Part shown: positions 37,493 through 46,779 of the stretch, piece by piece
How the letters are laid out: every line of letters begins with the position of its first letter
Position numbering within the stretch: position 1 is the stretch's first letter
Source of the DNA: Gallionella sp.
Lineage (GTDB): Bacteria > Pseudomonadota > Gammaproteobacteria > Burkholderiales > Gallionellaceae
Assembly (NCBI GenBank): GCA_030645955.1
Contig: JAUSMR010000155.1
Location: 54,520-118,519, forward strand
Length of the DNA stretch: 64,000 bases
Reading direction: 5' to 3'
Translations under genes and position numbers: made by a program
Notes under the pieces: model-generated
What the model was told of the DNA's origin: nothing
The model's database searches: none
Seen by the model: only the letters and a program-made list of their open reading frames with translations

Positions 37493-38206
37493 TTAGCGCA
37501 CCTGTGCATGGGAGGTGTCGCGATCAAGCGCATGCTGGATGGCCAGTTCGTAGATCTCGGCCAGGTCTTCCTCGCTGACGTCAATCACGCCATCCATCTG
37601 GCATATCGCCCACTCGATGTCAGCCAGTTCCAGGCCGGCAACCGGCGGGGTTGTTTGCGGGACAGGGTGGTGCGGGTAAGCTTGCGGTAACGGGTAACGC
37701 CGGCCCATGATGTTGTTGAACAGCAGCGCCAGCACAAGCAGGATTCCGGTGTTGGCCGCCACAATGTAACCTGCCCATTGCCAGCCCATCGCGTGGAATT
37801 GCGCACTGCTCAGCACCATGATGAGCGCGGTTGCCGCGCCCGGCGGATGCAGGCAACGGAGGTAATGCATCAGGTATACTGCCAAGCTGACAGCACAGCC
37901 GGCAGCCAGCACCGGATCCGGAATGAACTGGCTGCATCCCCATCCGGCCACTGCGGAAACCAGGTTTCCCCCGAGCAACGGCCAGGGCTGCGCCATGGGG
38001 CTGTGCGGTGCCACAAACAGGAGGAAGGTCGCCGCGCCCATCGAAGCGAGCATGAGCAGGGGATGGTTGAGCTGCGGCAGGAATTTGCCCGTTAATCCCA
38101 GAAGCAGTATTGCAATGCCGGCGGCCAGTGCGCTGCGTATTTTTTCCGCTGCCGGCACAGGCGCGATGTGCGGCTTGAAAGACAGCATGAAATTCTTGAT
38201 CTGCAT
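37493..38206 (-). CDS. HPP family membrane protein
   Basis: A 237-residue membrane protein of the HPP family, named for the conserved HPP motif, seen here as RCLHPPGAATALIMVL. Four hydrophobic segments include AALAAGIAILLLGLTGKFL-like, LLMLASMGAATFLLFVAPHS and GYIVAANTGILLVLALLF. Members are linked to nitrite or small-anion transport in plants and algae; the bacterial role is unsettled. A soluble C-terminal tail of about 60 residues (PVAGLELADIEWAICQMDGV) follows. It is flanked by direct copies of the DAHP synthase 3' end. Confidence 0.85.
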   Translation of the reverse strand: MQIKNFMLSFKPHIAPVPAAEKIRSALAAGIAILLLGLTGKFLPQLNHPLLMLASMGAATFLLFVAPHSPMAQPWPLLGGNLVSAVAGWGCSQFIPDPVLAAGCAVSLAVYLMHYLRCLHPPGAATALIMVLSSAQFHAMGWQWAGYIVAANTGILLVLALLFNNIMGRRYPLPQAYPHHPVPQTTPPVAGLELADIEWAICQMDGVIDVSEEDLAEIYELAIQHALDRDTSHAQVR

Positions 38207-38261
38207 TGTGTTCCGCCTCCCTGGCGGTTAGAGAGTAGCGGCGGGATATCCGCACCCAAAA

Positions 38262-39374
38262 TTACACTTGCCGCTGGCGTAACTCGACGCGCTTGAGATA
38301 CGCCTCGCGGGCGATCTGCACGTCTTCCAGAAAATACGGCAGCTCCTTCAGCAGCATGGCCTGCGGCCCATCCACCAGCGCCTTGGGCGGCGCGGGATGG
38401 AAGTCCACCAGCACCATGTTGGCTCCGGCCAGCACGCCTTGCGCGGTAACGTGCATCATGTCGAGGATGCCGTCCGGTGCGGCTTGTCTTGACCCTACCG
38501 AGTGCGACGGGTCGATGCACACCGGCATGCGCGTCAACCGCTTGACCACCGGCACATGCGCGAAATCCACGAAATTGCGGTGCGGGTCGCCCATGTTGGT
38601 CTTCATGCCGCGCAGGCCGAACACCACGTTGCGGTTGCCTTCGGAAGCCAGATATTCCGCCGCATTCAGCGACTCGTCCAGCGTGATGCCGAAGCCGCGC
38701 TTGAGCAGGATGGGCATCTCGGTCTGGCGCCCGACGATTTTCAGCAGCTCGAAGTTCTGCGTGTTGCGCGTGCCGATTTGCAGCATCACGCCGGTCGGAT
38801 TGCCGGTCTGGTGCAGCGCTTCCTTGATCTCATTGAGGTGCGACTCGTGGGTGATTTCCATCGCGATCACCTTGATGCCGTATTTTCCAGCCAGCTCGAA
38901 CACGTAGGGCAAGCAATATTTGCCGTGTCCCTGGAACGCATACGGGCTGGTGCGCGGTTTGTATGCGCCCATGCGCGTGCATACCTGGCCGTTGTCGTGC
39001 ACCGCCTTGAGCATGATCTCGACATGCTCGCGATTGTCCACCGCGCACAATCCGGCAAACACGTTCAGCGTGTCCTGCCCGAAGCGCACGCCGTTGTATT
39101 CAAAATGGGTGGGACGCTGATCGTCCTTGTGCCGGCCCAGGATGCGGTATTCCTCGGAAACCCGCACCGCGCGCTCAACGCAAGGCAGGCTTTGCATGTC
39201 TTCGATTTCCAGCGTTTTGGTATTGCCGATCAGATATATCTCGGTAAGCGATTTTTCGCTGCCGCGCTCGACATGCACGCGGGTCTGGATGCCCGGCAAG
39301 CTGGCCAGATGCGCCAGCAATTGCTGGTATTCCTGGGCTTGTTCGCTTGCGTTGGAACTAAGAATCAGTATCAT
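38262..39374 (-). CDS. DAHP synthase, type I-beta
   Basis: 3-deoxy-7-phosphoheptulonate synthase, the first step of the shikimate pathway, joining PEP and erythrose 4-phosphate. A 370-residue protein of the I-beta (AroF/KdsA-like) type, with an N-terminal regulatory/ferredoxin-like part (ILILSSNASEQAQEYQQLLA) and the barrel: CTRMGAYKPRTSPYAFQGHG, GIKVIAMEITHE, MLQIGTRNTQNFELLK, ILLKRGFGITLDE and CIDPSHSVGSRQAAPD. The start at 39374 has GGAAG 5 nt upstream; the longer frame overlaps slmA. aroE is also in this window, 17 kb away. Confidence 0.93.
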   Translation of the reverse strand: MILILSSNASEQAQEYQQLLAHLASLPGIQTRVHVERGSEKSLTEIYLIGNTKTLEIEDMQSLPCVERAVRVSEEYRILGRHKDDQRPTHFEYNGVRFGQDTLNVFAGLCAVDNREHVEIMLKAVHDNGQVCTRMGAYKPRTSPYAFQGHGKYCLPYVFELAGKYGIKVIAMEITHESHLNEIKEALHQTGNPTGVMLQIGTRNTQNFELLKIVGRQTEMPILLKRGFGITLDESLNAAEYLASEGNRNVVFGLRGMKTNMGDPHRNFVDFAHVPVVKRLTRMPVCIDPSHSVGSRQAAPDGILDMMHVTAQGVLAGANMVLVDFHPAPPKALVDGPQAMLLKELPYFLEDVQIAREAYLKRVELRQRQV

Positions 39375-39387
39375 TTTTTCTTCCAGG

Positions 39388-40059
39388 TTATTTATGCAAC
39401 AAAATCGCCCACTGCGCCTGCCACTGCGCCATCGGCTCACGCGTAAAACCGCTCTTGGCGAACTGTGTCCAGCGCCCGATCACATAGCACAACAGCAGAT
39501 TGGCGTGCGCAGAGATGTCTTCCCCTGACACTGTGCGCGCAGCGGCGGTGCGGGAAGGGGAAGAGGGTGGCACTCCCGTTCCAGATACCGCAGCATTCTG
39601 AATTTGGCCGCCCACTGCAGCGCCCAATTCGCCTTGCGTTACGGCCATGCGCAGCGATTGTTTGAGCGTGGCCTCGATGCGATCCAGCAGTTGATTGATG
39701 CGCTGCTGCAAACGCTCATCCTCATTCACCAGCGCGTCGCCGATCAGCACGCGCGTCATGCCACGGTTCTTTTGCGCAAAACTGAGCAACATGGACATGG
39801 TCGCTTCGATTTGCTTCACACCGCTTTTTTCTTCCTGGGTGATCTTGTTAATCAGGCCGAACACGGTCTGCTCGATGAACTCGATCAGTCCCTCGAACAT
39901 CTGCGCCTTGCTGGCGAAGTGGCGGTACAACGCCGCTTCTGAAAGCTCCAGTCGCGCCGCCAGAGCAGCCGTGGTGATCCGCTCTCCTTTGGGTTGCTCC
40001 AACATCTGCGCCACGGTTTGCAGTATCTGTAATTTTCTCTCGCCCGGTTTGCTTGCCAT
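39388..40059 (-). CDS. slmA: Nucleoid occlusion factor SlmA (TetR family)
   Basis: A DNA-binding regulator of division that, bound to the chromosome, blocks FtsZ-ring assembly over the nucleoid. The N-terminal HTH is ERITTAALAARLELSEAALY, then RHFASKAQMFEGLIEFIEQ; the C-terminal signature is NLLLCYVIGRWTQFAKSGF. MASKPGERKLQILQ at 40059 is the family start. At 223 residues it is about 25 longer than usual because of an insert (VSGTGVPPSSPSRTAAARTV) before the last helices, encoded by about 39519-39596. It lies 13 nt upstream of the DAHP synthase start. Confidence 0.92.
   Translation of the reverse strand: MASKPGERKLQILQTVAQMLEQPKGERITTAALAARLELSEAALYRHFASKAQMFEGLIEFIEQTVFGLINKITQEEKSGVKQIEATMSMLLSFAQKNRGMTRVLIGDALVNEDERLQQRINQLLDRIEATLKQSLRMAVTQGELGAAVGGQIQNAAVSGTGVPPSSPSRTAAARTVSGEDISAHANLLLCYVIGRWTQFAKSGFTREPMAQWQAQWAILLHK
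39519..39596. repeat. In-frame insert in slmA, repeat-like
   Basis: A GC-rich segment (GGAACGGGAGTGCCACC and CTTCCCCTTCCCGCACCG on the minus strand) that encodes a Ser/Pro/Thr/Ala-rich loop absent from SlmA relatives. I did not find a second copy in this window, so the family is unassigned. Confidence 0.5.
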
Positions 40060-40098
40060 CTTGCCCCCGTTTAATTCCGTAAAAAATATTTGCAGCAT

Positions 40099-40160
40099 GT
40101 AGGGCGGGTCACACCCGCCGTAACACCGAATGTTGCAATGGCGGGTGTGACCCGCCCTAC
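40099..40160. repeat. Perfect 21-bp inverted repeat upstream of slmA
   Basis: Arms at 40099-40119 and 40140-40160 are exact reverse complements, with core GGGCGGGTCACACCCGCC; each arm contains its own small palindrome. The loop is 20 nt. It lies between the HAD gene and slmA. Confidence 0.9.
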
Positions 40161-40167
40161 CAGCGAA

Positions 40168-40809
40168 TTACAAACCCAACCGATGCAGCACGTCCGGCAA
40201 CTGCATCACATCCCTAATCTTCACGTCCACATACGGCGCGCCTTTGTTGCCGGCAGTCACCCATACCGTGCGCATCCCCAGCCGTTTTGCCGCACGCAAA
40301 TTCTCCAGGCTGTCTTCCACCATCACGCATTGCGCCGCCCTGATGCGATGCTTCTGCAACAGGCGCATAAAACCAAAACTGTCCGGTTTGGGGCGATAAC
40401 GCGTATGTTCCACCGCCATCACATCGTCGAACAAATCCGCGATCCGCAGCAGCTTCAGCACTTCATGGGCATAATGCTGCGGCGCATTCGAGAACACCAC
40501 TTTTTTGCCCGGCAATGCTTTCAGCACGTGGCGCAACCGCGGTTCGCGCAGCACCATCTGCGGCAAGTCCGGAAACTGGTGTGTGTGCCACAAAAAATGA
40601 TCCGGGTCGGTGCCGTGATGGCGCATCAGTCCGCTTAACGTCGCTCCGTAACGCTGCCAGTAATGCGTGCGCAATGAACTCGCTGCCGCCTCGTCCAGTT
40701 GCAGGTATTGCTGCAAATACGCCGTCATGCTGCGGTTGATATGCGGAAAGATATGCGGCGTTGCGTTGTGCAGCGTGTTGTCCAGATCAAAAATCCAAAA
40801 TTTCGTCAC
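40168..40809 (-). CDS. HAD-family pyrimidine 5'-nucleotidase-like phosphatase
   Basis: A 213-residue HAD phosphatase. Motif I is WIFDLDNTLHNA (nucleophile Asp), motif II KKVVFSNAPQHYA, and motifs III-IV KPDSFGFMRLL and VMVEDSLENLRAAKRLG. The layout with the cap helix and YGATLSGLMRHHG is typical of the SDT1/pyrimidine 5'-nucleotidase subgroup. The GTG start is at 40809. It lies 19 nt downstream of argB on the same strand, so co-transcription with argB is likely. Confidence 0.88.
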   Translation of the reverse strand: MTKFWIFDLDNTLHNATPHIFPHINRSMTAYLQQYLQLDEAAASSLRTHYWQRYGATLSGLMRHHGTDPDHFLWHTHQFPDLPQMVLREPRLRHVLKALPGKKVVFSNAPQHYAHEVLKLLRIADLFDDVMAVEHTRYRPKPDSFGFMRLLQKHRIRAAQCVMVEDSLENLRAAKRLGMRTVWVTAGNKGAPYVDVKIRDVMQLPDVLHRLGL

Positions 40810-40828
40810 TCCGAAATACAGCCTGCGC

Positions 40829-41845
<1,017 letters not shown>

Positions 41846-41901
41846 TTACTGGGCCTGGCGCGAATTCCGCCCGTCACCGGTGATGGCAATACAGGCTAGT
41901 G

Positions 41902-42354
41902 TCATTTTTGAGTTGCACTTTTCAGCGACCTGATTTCTGCCAGCACGTCAACCTTGACCATGCGCTTATCGGCCATTTCAATATTCAGCATCAACGGCAC
42001 GGTTTCACCGGCCTTGAGCGGGGCTTTTAAACCTGCCAGTTCCAGATGATAGCCGTGCAGGCTCATCTCCATGCGCCCATTTGCCGGCAAGCTGATGGAC
42101 TTGACCTGGTACATTTTCATCGTGCCGTTTTTATGCTCCATGGTGTGCATCTCCGCAGTTTTGGACGCCTTGCTGGAGACTCCGACTATGGTTGCGTTCT
42201 GCGCGCTGGTAATGGACATGTACACCATTGCTTTATCCTGACCGGGGGTAGTCGCGCGCGTCCAAGCGCGTTCAACCTGGATATCGCCCGCATAAGCGCT
42301 GGCACTCAGCAACAAGGCAGCCAGCAACCCGCCAAACCGGTAAAATCTTGTCAT
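41902..42354 (-). CDS. PCu(A)C copper chaperone
   Basis: A 150-residue periplasmic protein with signal peptide (FGGLLAALLLSASAYAG). The copper-binding pattern of the PCuAC family is seen as EMHTMEHKNGTMKM, then MEMSLHGYHLEL, holding the His and Met ligands, together with VERAWTRATTPGQDKAMVYM. These proteins load Cu(I) onto the CuA site of cytochrome oxidase. It is divergent from regB; both lie on either side of a long inverted repeat, so shared redox or copper control is possible. Confidence 0.92.
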   Translation of the reverse strand: MTRFYRFGGLLAALLLSASAYAGDIQVERAWTRATTPGQDKAMVYMSITSAQNATIVGVSSKASKTAEMHTMEHKNGTMKMYQVKSISLPANGRMEMSLHGYHLELAGLKAPLKAGETVPLMLNIEMADKRMVKVDVLAEIRSLKSATQK

Positions 42355-42424
42355 GATGTTTTCCCCATTAGAAACGAATTGGAGTTGCGGAGTATATACG
42401 CCCTGCATCCGGATCTTCGCAAAA

Positions 42425-42504
42425 GCCAAAAGCCGGCATCGCATTCCCGGTTTTAAAGTGCCGGCCTGGGAGGGGAACCACCGGAAATGCGATGGGCTTT
42501 TGGC
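42425..42504. promoter_or_regulatory. Long inverted repeat in the pcuAC-regB divergent region
   Basis: Left arm 42425-42450 (GCCAAAAGCCGGCATCGCAT then TCCCGG) and right arm 42481-42504 (CCGGAAATGCGATGGGCTTT then TGGC) pair almost completely: 22 or more bp with a two-base bulge and one mismatch. The loop is 30 nt. Both flanking genes are transcribed away from it, so it is not a terminator for either; it could be an operator, a small-RNA hairpin or another dispersed repeat. Confidence 0.75.
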
Positions 42505-42556
42505 AAGGCGGATTATTCGCCGGGAAAATCGCTTTGGGAATGTGACATGATGCCGC

Positions 42557-42571
42557 GCGACAATTTGCCGC
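42557..42571 (+). promoter_or_regulatory. RegA-box-like site upstream of regB
   Basis: GCGACAATTTGCCGC fits the published RegA/RegR consensus pattern GNGRCRTTNNGNCGC at all but one fixed position. It ends 37 nt before the regB start, where autoregulation would act. Match judged by eye. Confidence 0.45.
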
Positions 42572-42608
42572 ACCCCCCAACGCCCATCTCTCCGCTTACA
42601 ATAGGCGC

Positions 42609-43871
42609 ATGAACAACTCAATATTCTCCACTCTTCCCGGCCACAGCCAGTTGCGCCGTCTGGTCGCATTGCGCAGCATGGCTGTCACGGCGCAGCTCCT
42701 GACGCTTGCGGCAGTCTGGAAGATTCTTGAGCTGAAGCTGGATTGGCAGCCGATGTTGCTGACCATCGCCGCGCTCGCCGCAATCAATTTATTTTCCTGG
42801 CTGCGCTTGCGCAGCGACAAGCCGGTTCCCAACACGGAGTTATTCGCCCAATTGTGCGTGGATGTGCTGGCGCTCAGCGTATTGCTTTATTACAGCGGAG
42901 GATCGACCAATCCTTTTGTCTCGCTTTACCTGCTGCCGCTGGTGATTGCCGCCGCAACGCTGCCGGGCCGCTACACCTGGGGCATGGCGGCGCTTACCTC
43001 CGCCTGCTACAGCGTGCTGATGTTCTATTACATTCCGCTGCCGCACAACCATCAACATGACGGCGACAGCGCGTTCAATGCTCATGTGGTGGGCATGTGG
43101 CTAGGCTTTGTCTTCAGCACGGTGGTGGTGGCCTATTTCGTGGTGCAAATGGCGCAGGCGGTGCGCAACCGCGATGAAATGCTGGCCCGTGTACGCGAGG
43201 AAATCCTGCGCAACGAGCGGATCGTGGCTCTCGGCACGCAGGCCGCCGGCGCCGCGCATGAGCTGGGCACACCGCTGTCCACGATGGCGGTGGTGATCGG
43301 CGAATTACAGCACGACGCCGCAGCGCAGCCCGGCTGGCGCGATGCTTTGGCCATCCTCAATGACCAAGTGCGCGGCTGCAAGCGCATCCTCGACAAGATA
43401 CTGGCCAACGCGCAAGTCAGCGGGGCAACTTCGCTGCAACCGGCTGATCGGCTGATGGCGGAAGTGCTGGATGAATGGCAGTTGCTGCGCCCCGCCGCGC
43501 AATACCAATATCACAGCGACGGCGCGCTGCCCGCCCCGCTTGTCAGCGTGGATGCCACGCTGCGCGCCGCGCTGATGAATCTGCTCAACAATGCGGCGGA
43601 CGCGGCGCCGCAACCAATCGAAATTCGCACGCATTGGGATGCCATCAACTTCACGCTGGAAATCCACGATCATGGGAAGGGGCTGAGCGAAGAAGCGGAA
43701 CTCAAAGCCGGATCGGCATTCTTCACCACCAAAAAAGAAGGGCACGGGCTGGGCCTGTTTCTGGCCAATGCCACGCTGGAACGCATGAACGGTTCGGTGC
43801 GCCTGTTCAATCGCGAGCAAGGCGGCGCAACCACAAAAATCGTCTTACCCATAACCAAGGCTGACCTATGA
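42609..43871 (+). CDS. regB: Redox sensor histidine kinase RegB/PrrB
   Basis: A 420-residue membrane kinase that senses quinone/redox state and phosphorylates RegA. Six hydrophobic segments occupy residues about 20-175. The quinone-interaction motif GGSTNPFVSLYLLP is at about 96. The H-box is GAAHELGTPLSTMAVV with His near 216, and the redox-active Cys of the family is conserved in QVRGCKRILDKIL (about 256). The catalytic domain shows LLNNAADAAPQPIEI, IHDHGKGLS and GHGLGLFLANA. Its stop overlaps the regA start by 4 nt. Confidence 0.93.
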   Translation: MNNSIFSTLPGHSQLRRLVALRSMAVTAQLLTLAAVWKILELKLDWQPMLLTIAALAAINLFSWLRLRSDKPVPNTELFAQLCVDVLALSVLLYYSGGSTNPFVSLYLLPLVIAAATLPGRYTWGMAALTSACYSVLMFYYIPLPHNHQHDGDSAFNAHVVGMWLGFVFSTVVVAYFVVQMAQAVRNRDEMLARVREEILRNERIVALGTQAAGAAHELGTPLSTMAVVIGELQHDAAAQPGWRDALAILNDQVRGCKRILDKILANAQVSGATSLQPADRLMAEVLDEWQLLRPAAQYQYHSDGALPAPLVSVDATLRAALMNLLNNAADAAPQPIEIRTHWDAINFTLEIHDHGKGLSEEAELKAGSAFFTTKKEGHGLGLFLANATLERMNGSVRLFNREQGGATTKIVLPITKADL

Positions 43872-44416
43872 CCGAACCACATGAAGAATCTGCTTCGCTG
43901 TTGCTGGTGGATGACGATATCACCTTCTGCAAGGTACTGAAGCGCGCACTGGAAAAACGCGGCTTCAGCGTTTCTGTGGCACACAGCGTGGAGGAAGCGA
44001 TCCCGATGGCGGAAGCAAATCCGCCGGAATTCGCGGTGGTGGACTTGAAAATGGACGGCGCACCGGGGTTGGTCCTGGTCAAGGTTTTACACCAGCTTGA
44101 CCCGAATACGCGCATCGTAATGCTGACCGGCTATGCCAGCATTGCCACCGCCGTCGAGGCCATCAAGCTGGGCGCGACGCAATATCTTGCCAAGCCTGCC
44201 AACGCTGATGAAATCGTGGCGGCATTCGGGCACATCGCCGACACCGATGCGCCGATCAAAGCACAGCCTACACAGCTCGGAAATCTGGAATGGGAGCATA
44301 TCCAGCGCGTGCTGCACGAACATGAGGACAATGTTTCCGCCACCGCCCGCGCTCTCAACATACACCGCCGCACGCTGCAACGAAAACTCGCCAAGCCGCC
44401 TTCTCGTTCCAAATAA
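43868..44416 (+). CDS. regA: Response regulator RegA/PrrA
   Basis: A 182-residue redox response regulator. The receiver has LLLVDDDITFCKVLKRALEK, phospho-acceptor Asp59 in FAVVDLKMDG, and MLTGYASIATAVEAIKLGA. The C-terminal Fis-like HTH (EHEDNVSATARALNIHRRTL, then QRKLAK) binds DNA and is near-invariant in the family. The ATGA overlap with regB indicates coupled translation. In other proteobacteria this pair controls respiration, carbon and nitrogen fixation genes; targets here are not visible apart from a site upstream of regB. Confidence 0.95.
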   Translation: MTEPHEESASLLLVDDDITFCKVLKRALEKRGFSVSVAHSVEEAIPMAEANPPEFAVVDLKMDGAPGLVLVKVLHQLDPNTRIVMLTGYASIATAVEAIKLGATQYLAKPANADEIVAAFGHIADTDAPIKAQPTQLGNLEWEHIQRVLHEHEDNVSATARALNIHRRTLQRKLAKPPSRSK

Positions 44417-44427
44417 ACCCCTTTAGC

Positions 44428-44451
44428 AGGGGCACGGCGCGCCGTGCCCCT
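44428..44451. repeat. 24-bp perfect palindrome after regA
   Basis: AGGGGCACGGCG followed by its exact reverse complement CGCCGTGCCCCT. No T-run follows, so it looks like a REP-type repeat rather than a terminator. Confidence 0.75.
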
Positions 44452-44548
44452 ACACCCTTGGGCGGGCTGCACCAGCCTCCAGCCTGCCTACTATCGCCAC
44501 TTGCGGAGCAAAGACTATAATTGCTGCCTCAGGATAACTATTCGTGCC

Positions 44549-45745
44549 ATGAAATCTGCCTTTTCGCTCCTCATTTTGCTGCTGCCCGCGCTCGCAGCCG
44601 CGCAGCCCGACTCCCTGCCTGATGAAACGACTAGCCATCTGACTAGGCAGTCCAAAAACAACAGCCAAGTCATTGGTTATGACGCACCACTGCTGTCGGC
44701 CAGGTCTTACCTGCTATACGACTACACCAGCAATCAAATCCTGGTAAACCAGAACGGTGATGCGCGCATGGAGCCCGCCTCGCTGACCAAGCTGATGACC
44801 GCCTACCTGACCTTCGATGCGCTCAAACATGGCACGTTATCTGCGGATCAGAGCCTGTCAGTGCCTGCTGCCGCCACACTAGTCGCCAGCGGCGAATCAC
44901 GCATGCTGCTTAAAGCCGGTCAATCCGTGACGGTGGATGAATTGTTGCGCGGCTTGATCGTGCAATCCGGCAACGATGCGGCAATCACGCTGGCGCTTAA
45001 CATTGCCGGCAGCGAGGCCGGTTTCGTTGACCTGATGAACAAGGAAGCCAAACGGCTGGGGATGAATAACACTCATTTTACCAATGCGGACGGCCAGCCG
45101 GATGCGCAACATTACAGCAGCGCTCCCGATCTGGCTTTGCTGGCGGCAGCCATCGTGCGCGACTATCCGCAGCACTACCCGCTGTTTTCTCTGCGCGAAT
45201 ACACGTTCAACAACGTCACCCAGGCTAACCGCAACCTCCTGCTGTGGCTCGACCCTTACGCCGACGGCATGAAGACCGGACATACCGAAACTGCCGGGTA
45301 TTGCCTGGTCGGCTCGGCCAAACGTGACAATCGCCGCCTGATCTCGGTGCTGTTCGGCGCGGATTCCGACAGGCTGCGTGCCTCAGAAAGCCAAAAGTTG
45401 CTGAATTTCGGCTTCCAGCATTTTGATGCCGTGCGCTTGTACCAAAAAGATCAGCCCGTCACCACATTACGCATCTGGAAAGGCACCGAGAGCCACATTG
45501 AGGTCGGCTTCCGCCGGGATCTGTTTCTGACCATCCCGAAAGGAACGCTTGCCCATCTCAAGGCGAAGATGGTAACGAATCAGCCCATCCTGGCACCAGT
45601 CAGCGGCGGGCAACAACTCGGCGTGCTCAAGCTGACACTTGAGGGCAAGCCCTATGCGGAGTTCCCCCTGGTCGCCTTGGACAGCGCGCCGCTGGCAAAC
45701 GTGTTCTCGCGCGGATGGGACAGCATGCGTTTACTCTTTGAATAA
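44549..45745 (+). CDS. dacC: D-alanyl-D-alanine carboxypeptidase (PBP5/6 type)
   Basis: A 398-residue periplasmic penicillin-binding protein trimming pentapeptide side chains of murein. Signal peptide KSAFSLLILLLPALAAA; active Ser in EPASLTKLMTAYLTF (SxxK); VQSGNDAAITL (SxN); and MKTGHTETAGYCLVGSA (KTG). The C-terminal beta domain ends GWDSMRLLFE, an amphipathic membrane anchor. Directly after the signal peptide a 61-bp repeat (44620-44680) encodes ETTSHLTRQSKNNSQVIGY, which is not part of the family fold. It lies 10 nt upstream of the aminotransferase gene, same operon. Confidence 0.94.
   Translation: MKSAFSLLILLLPALAAAQPDSLPDETTSHLTRQSKNNSQVIGYDAPLLSARSYLLYDYTSNQILVNQNGDARMEPASLTKLMTAYLTFDALKHGTLSADQSLSVPAAATLVASGESRMLLKAGQSVTVDELLRGLIVQSGNDAAITLALNIAGSEAGFVDLMNKEAKRLGMNNTHFTNADGQPDAQHYSSAPDLALLAAAIVRDYPQHYPLFSLREYTFNNVTQANRNLLLWLDPYADGMKTGHTETAGYCLVGSAKRDNRRLISVLFGADSDRLRASESQKLLNFGFQHFDAVRLYQKDQPVTTLRIWKGTESHIEVGFRRDLFLTIPKGTLAHLKAKMVTNQPILAPVSGGQQLGVLKLTLEGKPYAEFPLVALDSAPLANVFSRGWDSMRLLFE
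44620..44680 (+). repeat. 61-bp repeat family copy 3, in frame in dacC
   Basis: Aligns gap-free with copies 1, 2 and 4 (blocks ACTAGCCAT, CAGCCAAGTC, TTGGTTAT). It is placed between the signal-peptidase site and the catalytic domain, and read in the same frame as copy 2. Confidence 0.9.
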
Positions 45746-45755
45746 GGAGGCGGCC

Positions 45756-46610
45756 ATGACAATTTATCTGAACGGCCAATACATGCCCATCGAGGAAGCG
45801 AAAGTCTCCGTGCTGGATCGCGGTTTTATTTTCGGCGACGGCGTGTACGAAGTGATCCCGGTGTATTCGCGCAGGGCGTTTCGCCTGGAAGAACATCTGC
45901 GGCGCCTGCAACACAGCCTGGACGGCATCAAGCTCGCCAACCCGCACAGCAACACGGAATGGACGGCCATCATCAACGAACTCATCGCGCGCAACGCAGG
46001 CGAAGACCAATATCTCTACCTGCATATCACGCGCGGCGTGGCCAAGCGCGACCACGCCTTTCCCAAGCCGCCCGTCACGCCCACCGTGTTCATGATGAGC
46101 AGCCCGCTGCCCAGCCCGCCCGCCGACCTGTTGCACAGCGGCATTGCCTGCATCACCGCGCCGGACAACCGCTGGCTGCGCTGCGACATCAAGGCCATCG
46201 CGCTGCTGCCCAACGTGCTGCTGCGCCAGATGGCGGTCGATGCGGGCTGCGCCGAGGCCATCCTGATCCGCGATAATGAGTTCATGACCGAGGGCGCGGC
46301 CAGCAACATCTTCGTCGTGAAAAACGGCAAGCTGCTCGCGCCGCCCAAAGACAACCTGATGCTGCCCGGAATCACTTACGACGTGGTGCTGGAACTCGCC
46401 GCCGCCAACTGCATCCCGCACGAGGTGCGCAGGATCACCGCCGCGGAAGTGTTCGCCGCCGACGAATTGCTGCTCACCTCGTCCACCAAGGAAGTGCTGG
46501 CGATCACGCAACTCGACGGCAAACCGGTAGGCACAGGAAAACCGGGCGCAATGTTCGCCAGACTGCACAAGCTATACCAGGATTTCAAACGCGACGTGAT
46601 GCGCGCATGA
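45756..46610 (+). CDS. Class IV aminotransferase, D-amino acid type
   Basis: A 284-residue PLP enzyme of the D-amino-acid/branched-chain aminotransferase fold. MTIYLNGQYMPIEEAKVSVL, then DRGFIFGDGVYEVI, opens it; the PLP Lys is in RCDIKAIALLPNVLLRQMA; EGAASNIFVVKNG and LPGITYDVVLELA are standard. The DRGF/GDGVYEVI pattern and position after the D,D-carboxypeptidase favour D-alanine transamination, which would use the D-Ala released from murein; branched-chain or aminodeoxychorismate activity cannot be excluded. A strong AAGGAGG site lies between the two genes. Confidence 0.88.
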   Translation: MTIYLNGQYMPIEEAKVSVLDRGFIFGDGVYEVIPVYSRRAFRLEEHLRRLQHSLDGIKLANPHSNTEWTAIINELIARNAGEDQYLYLHITRGVAKRDHAFPKPPVTPTVFMMSSPLPSPPADLLHSGIACITAPDNRWLRCDIKAIALLPNVLLRQMAVDAGCAEAILIRDNEFMTEGAASNIFVVKNGKLLAPPKDNLMLPGITYDVVLELAAANCIPHEVRRITAAEVFAADELLLTSSTKEVLAITQLDGKPVGTGKPGAMFARLHKLYQDFKRDVMRA

Positions 46611-46622
46611 ATACACCCGAAA

Positions 46623-46759
46623 AATACAATTGAGCCACGGATTAACACAGATGAAAAATAGGCTGCATCAGCTTTTTTTCTATACCGTTTTGGTGAAATG
46701 ACAACCCCTCGTAATGTAATGTTTTATCAGTGTTTATCCGTGTAAATCTGTGGCTAACT
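46623..46759. repeat. Intergenic inverted repeat upstream of ybeD
   Basis: TGAGCCACGGATTAACACAG at the left end and GTGTAAATCTGTGGCTAA at the right are approximate reverse complements. The middle part has no gene. Confidence 0.65.
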
Positions 46760-46779
46760 GAGGTTTTTAGCAAATAACC

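Noticed and set aside
41902..44416. RegBA, pcuAC and dacC as one operon
   Set aside because: pcuAC is on the opposite strand, and dacC is separated from regA by a palindrome and 130 nt.
44428..44451. Terminator for regA
   Set aside because: The stem is perfect, but no T-run follows on either strand; the sequence is more like a REP palindrome.
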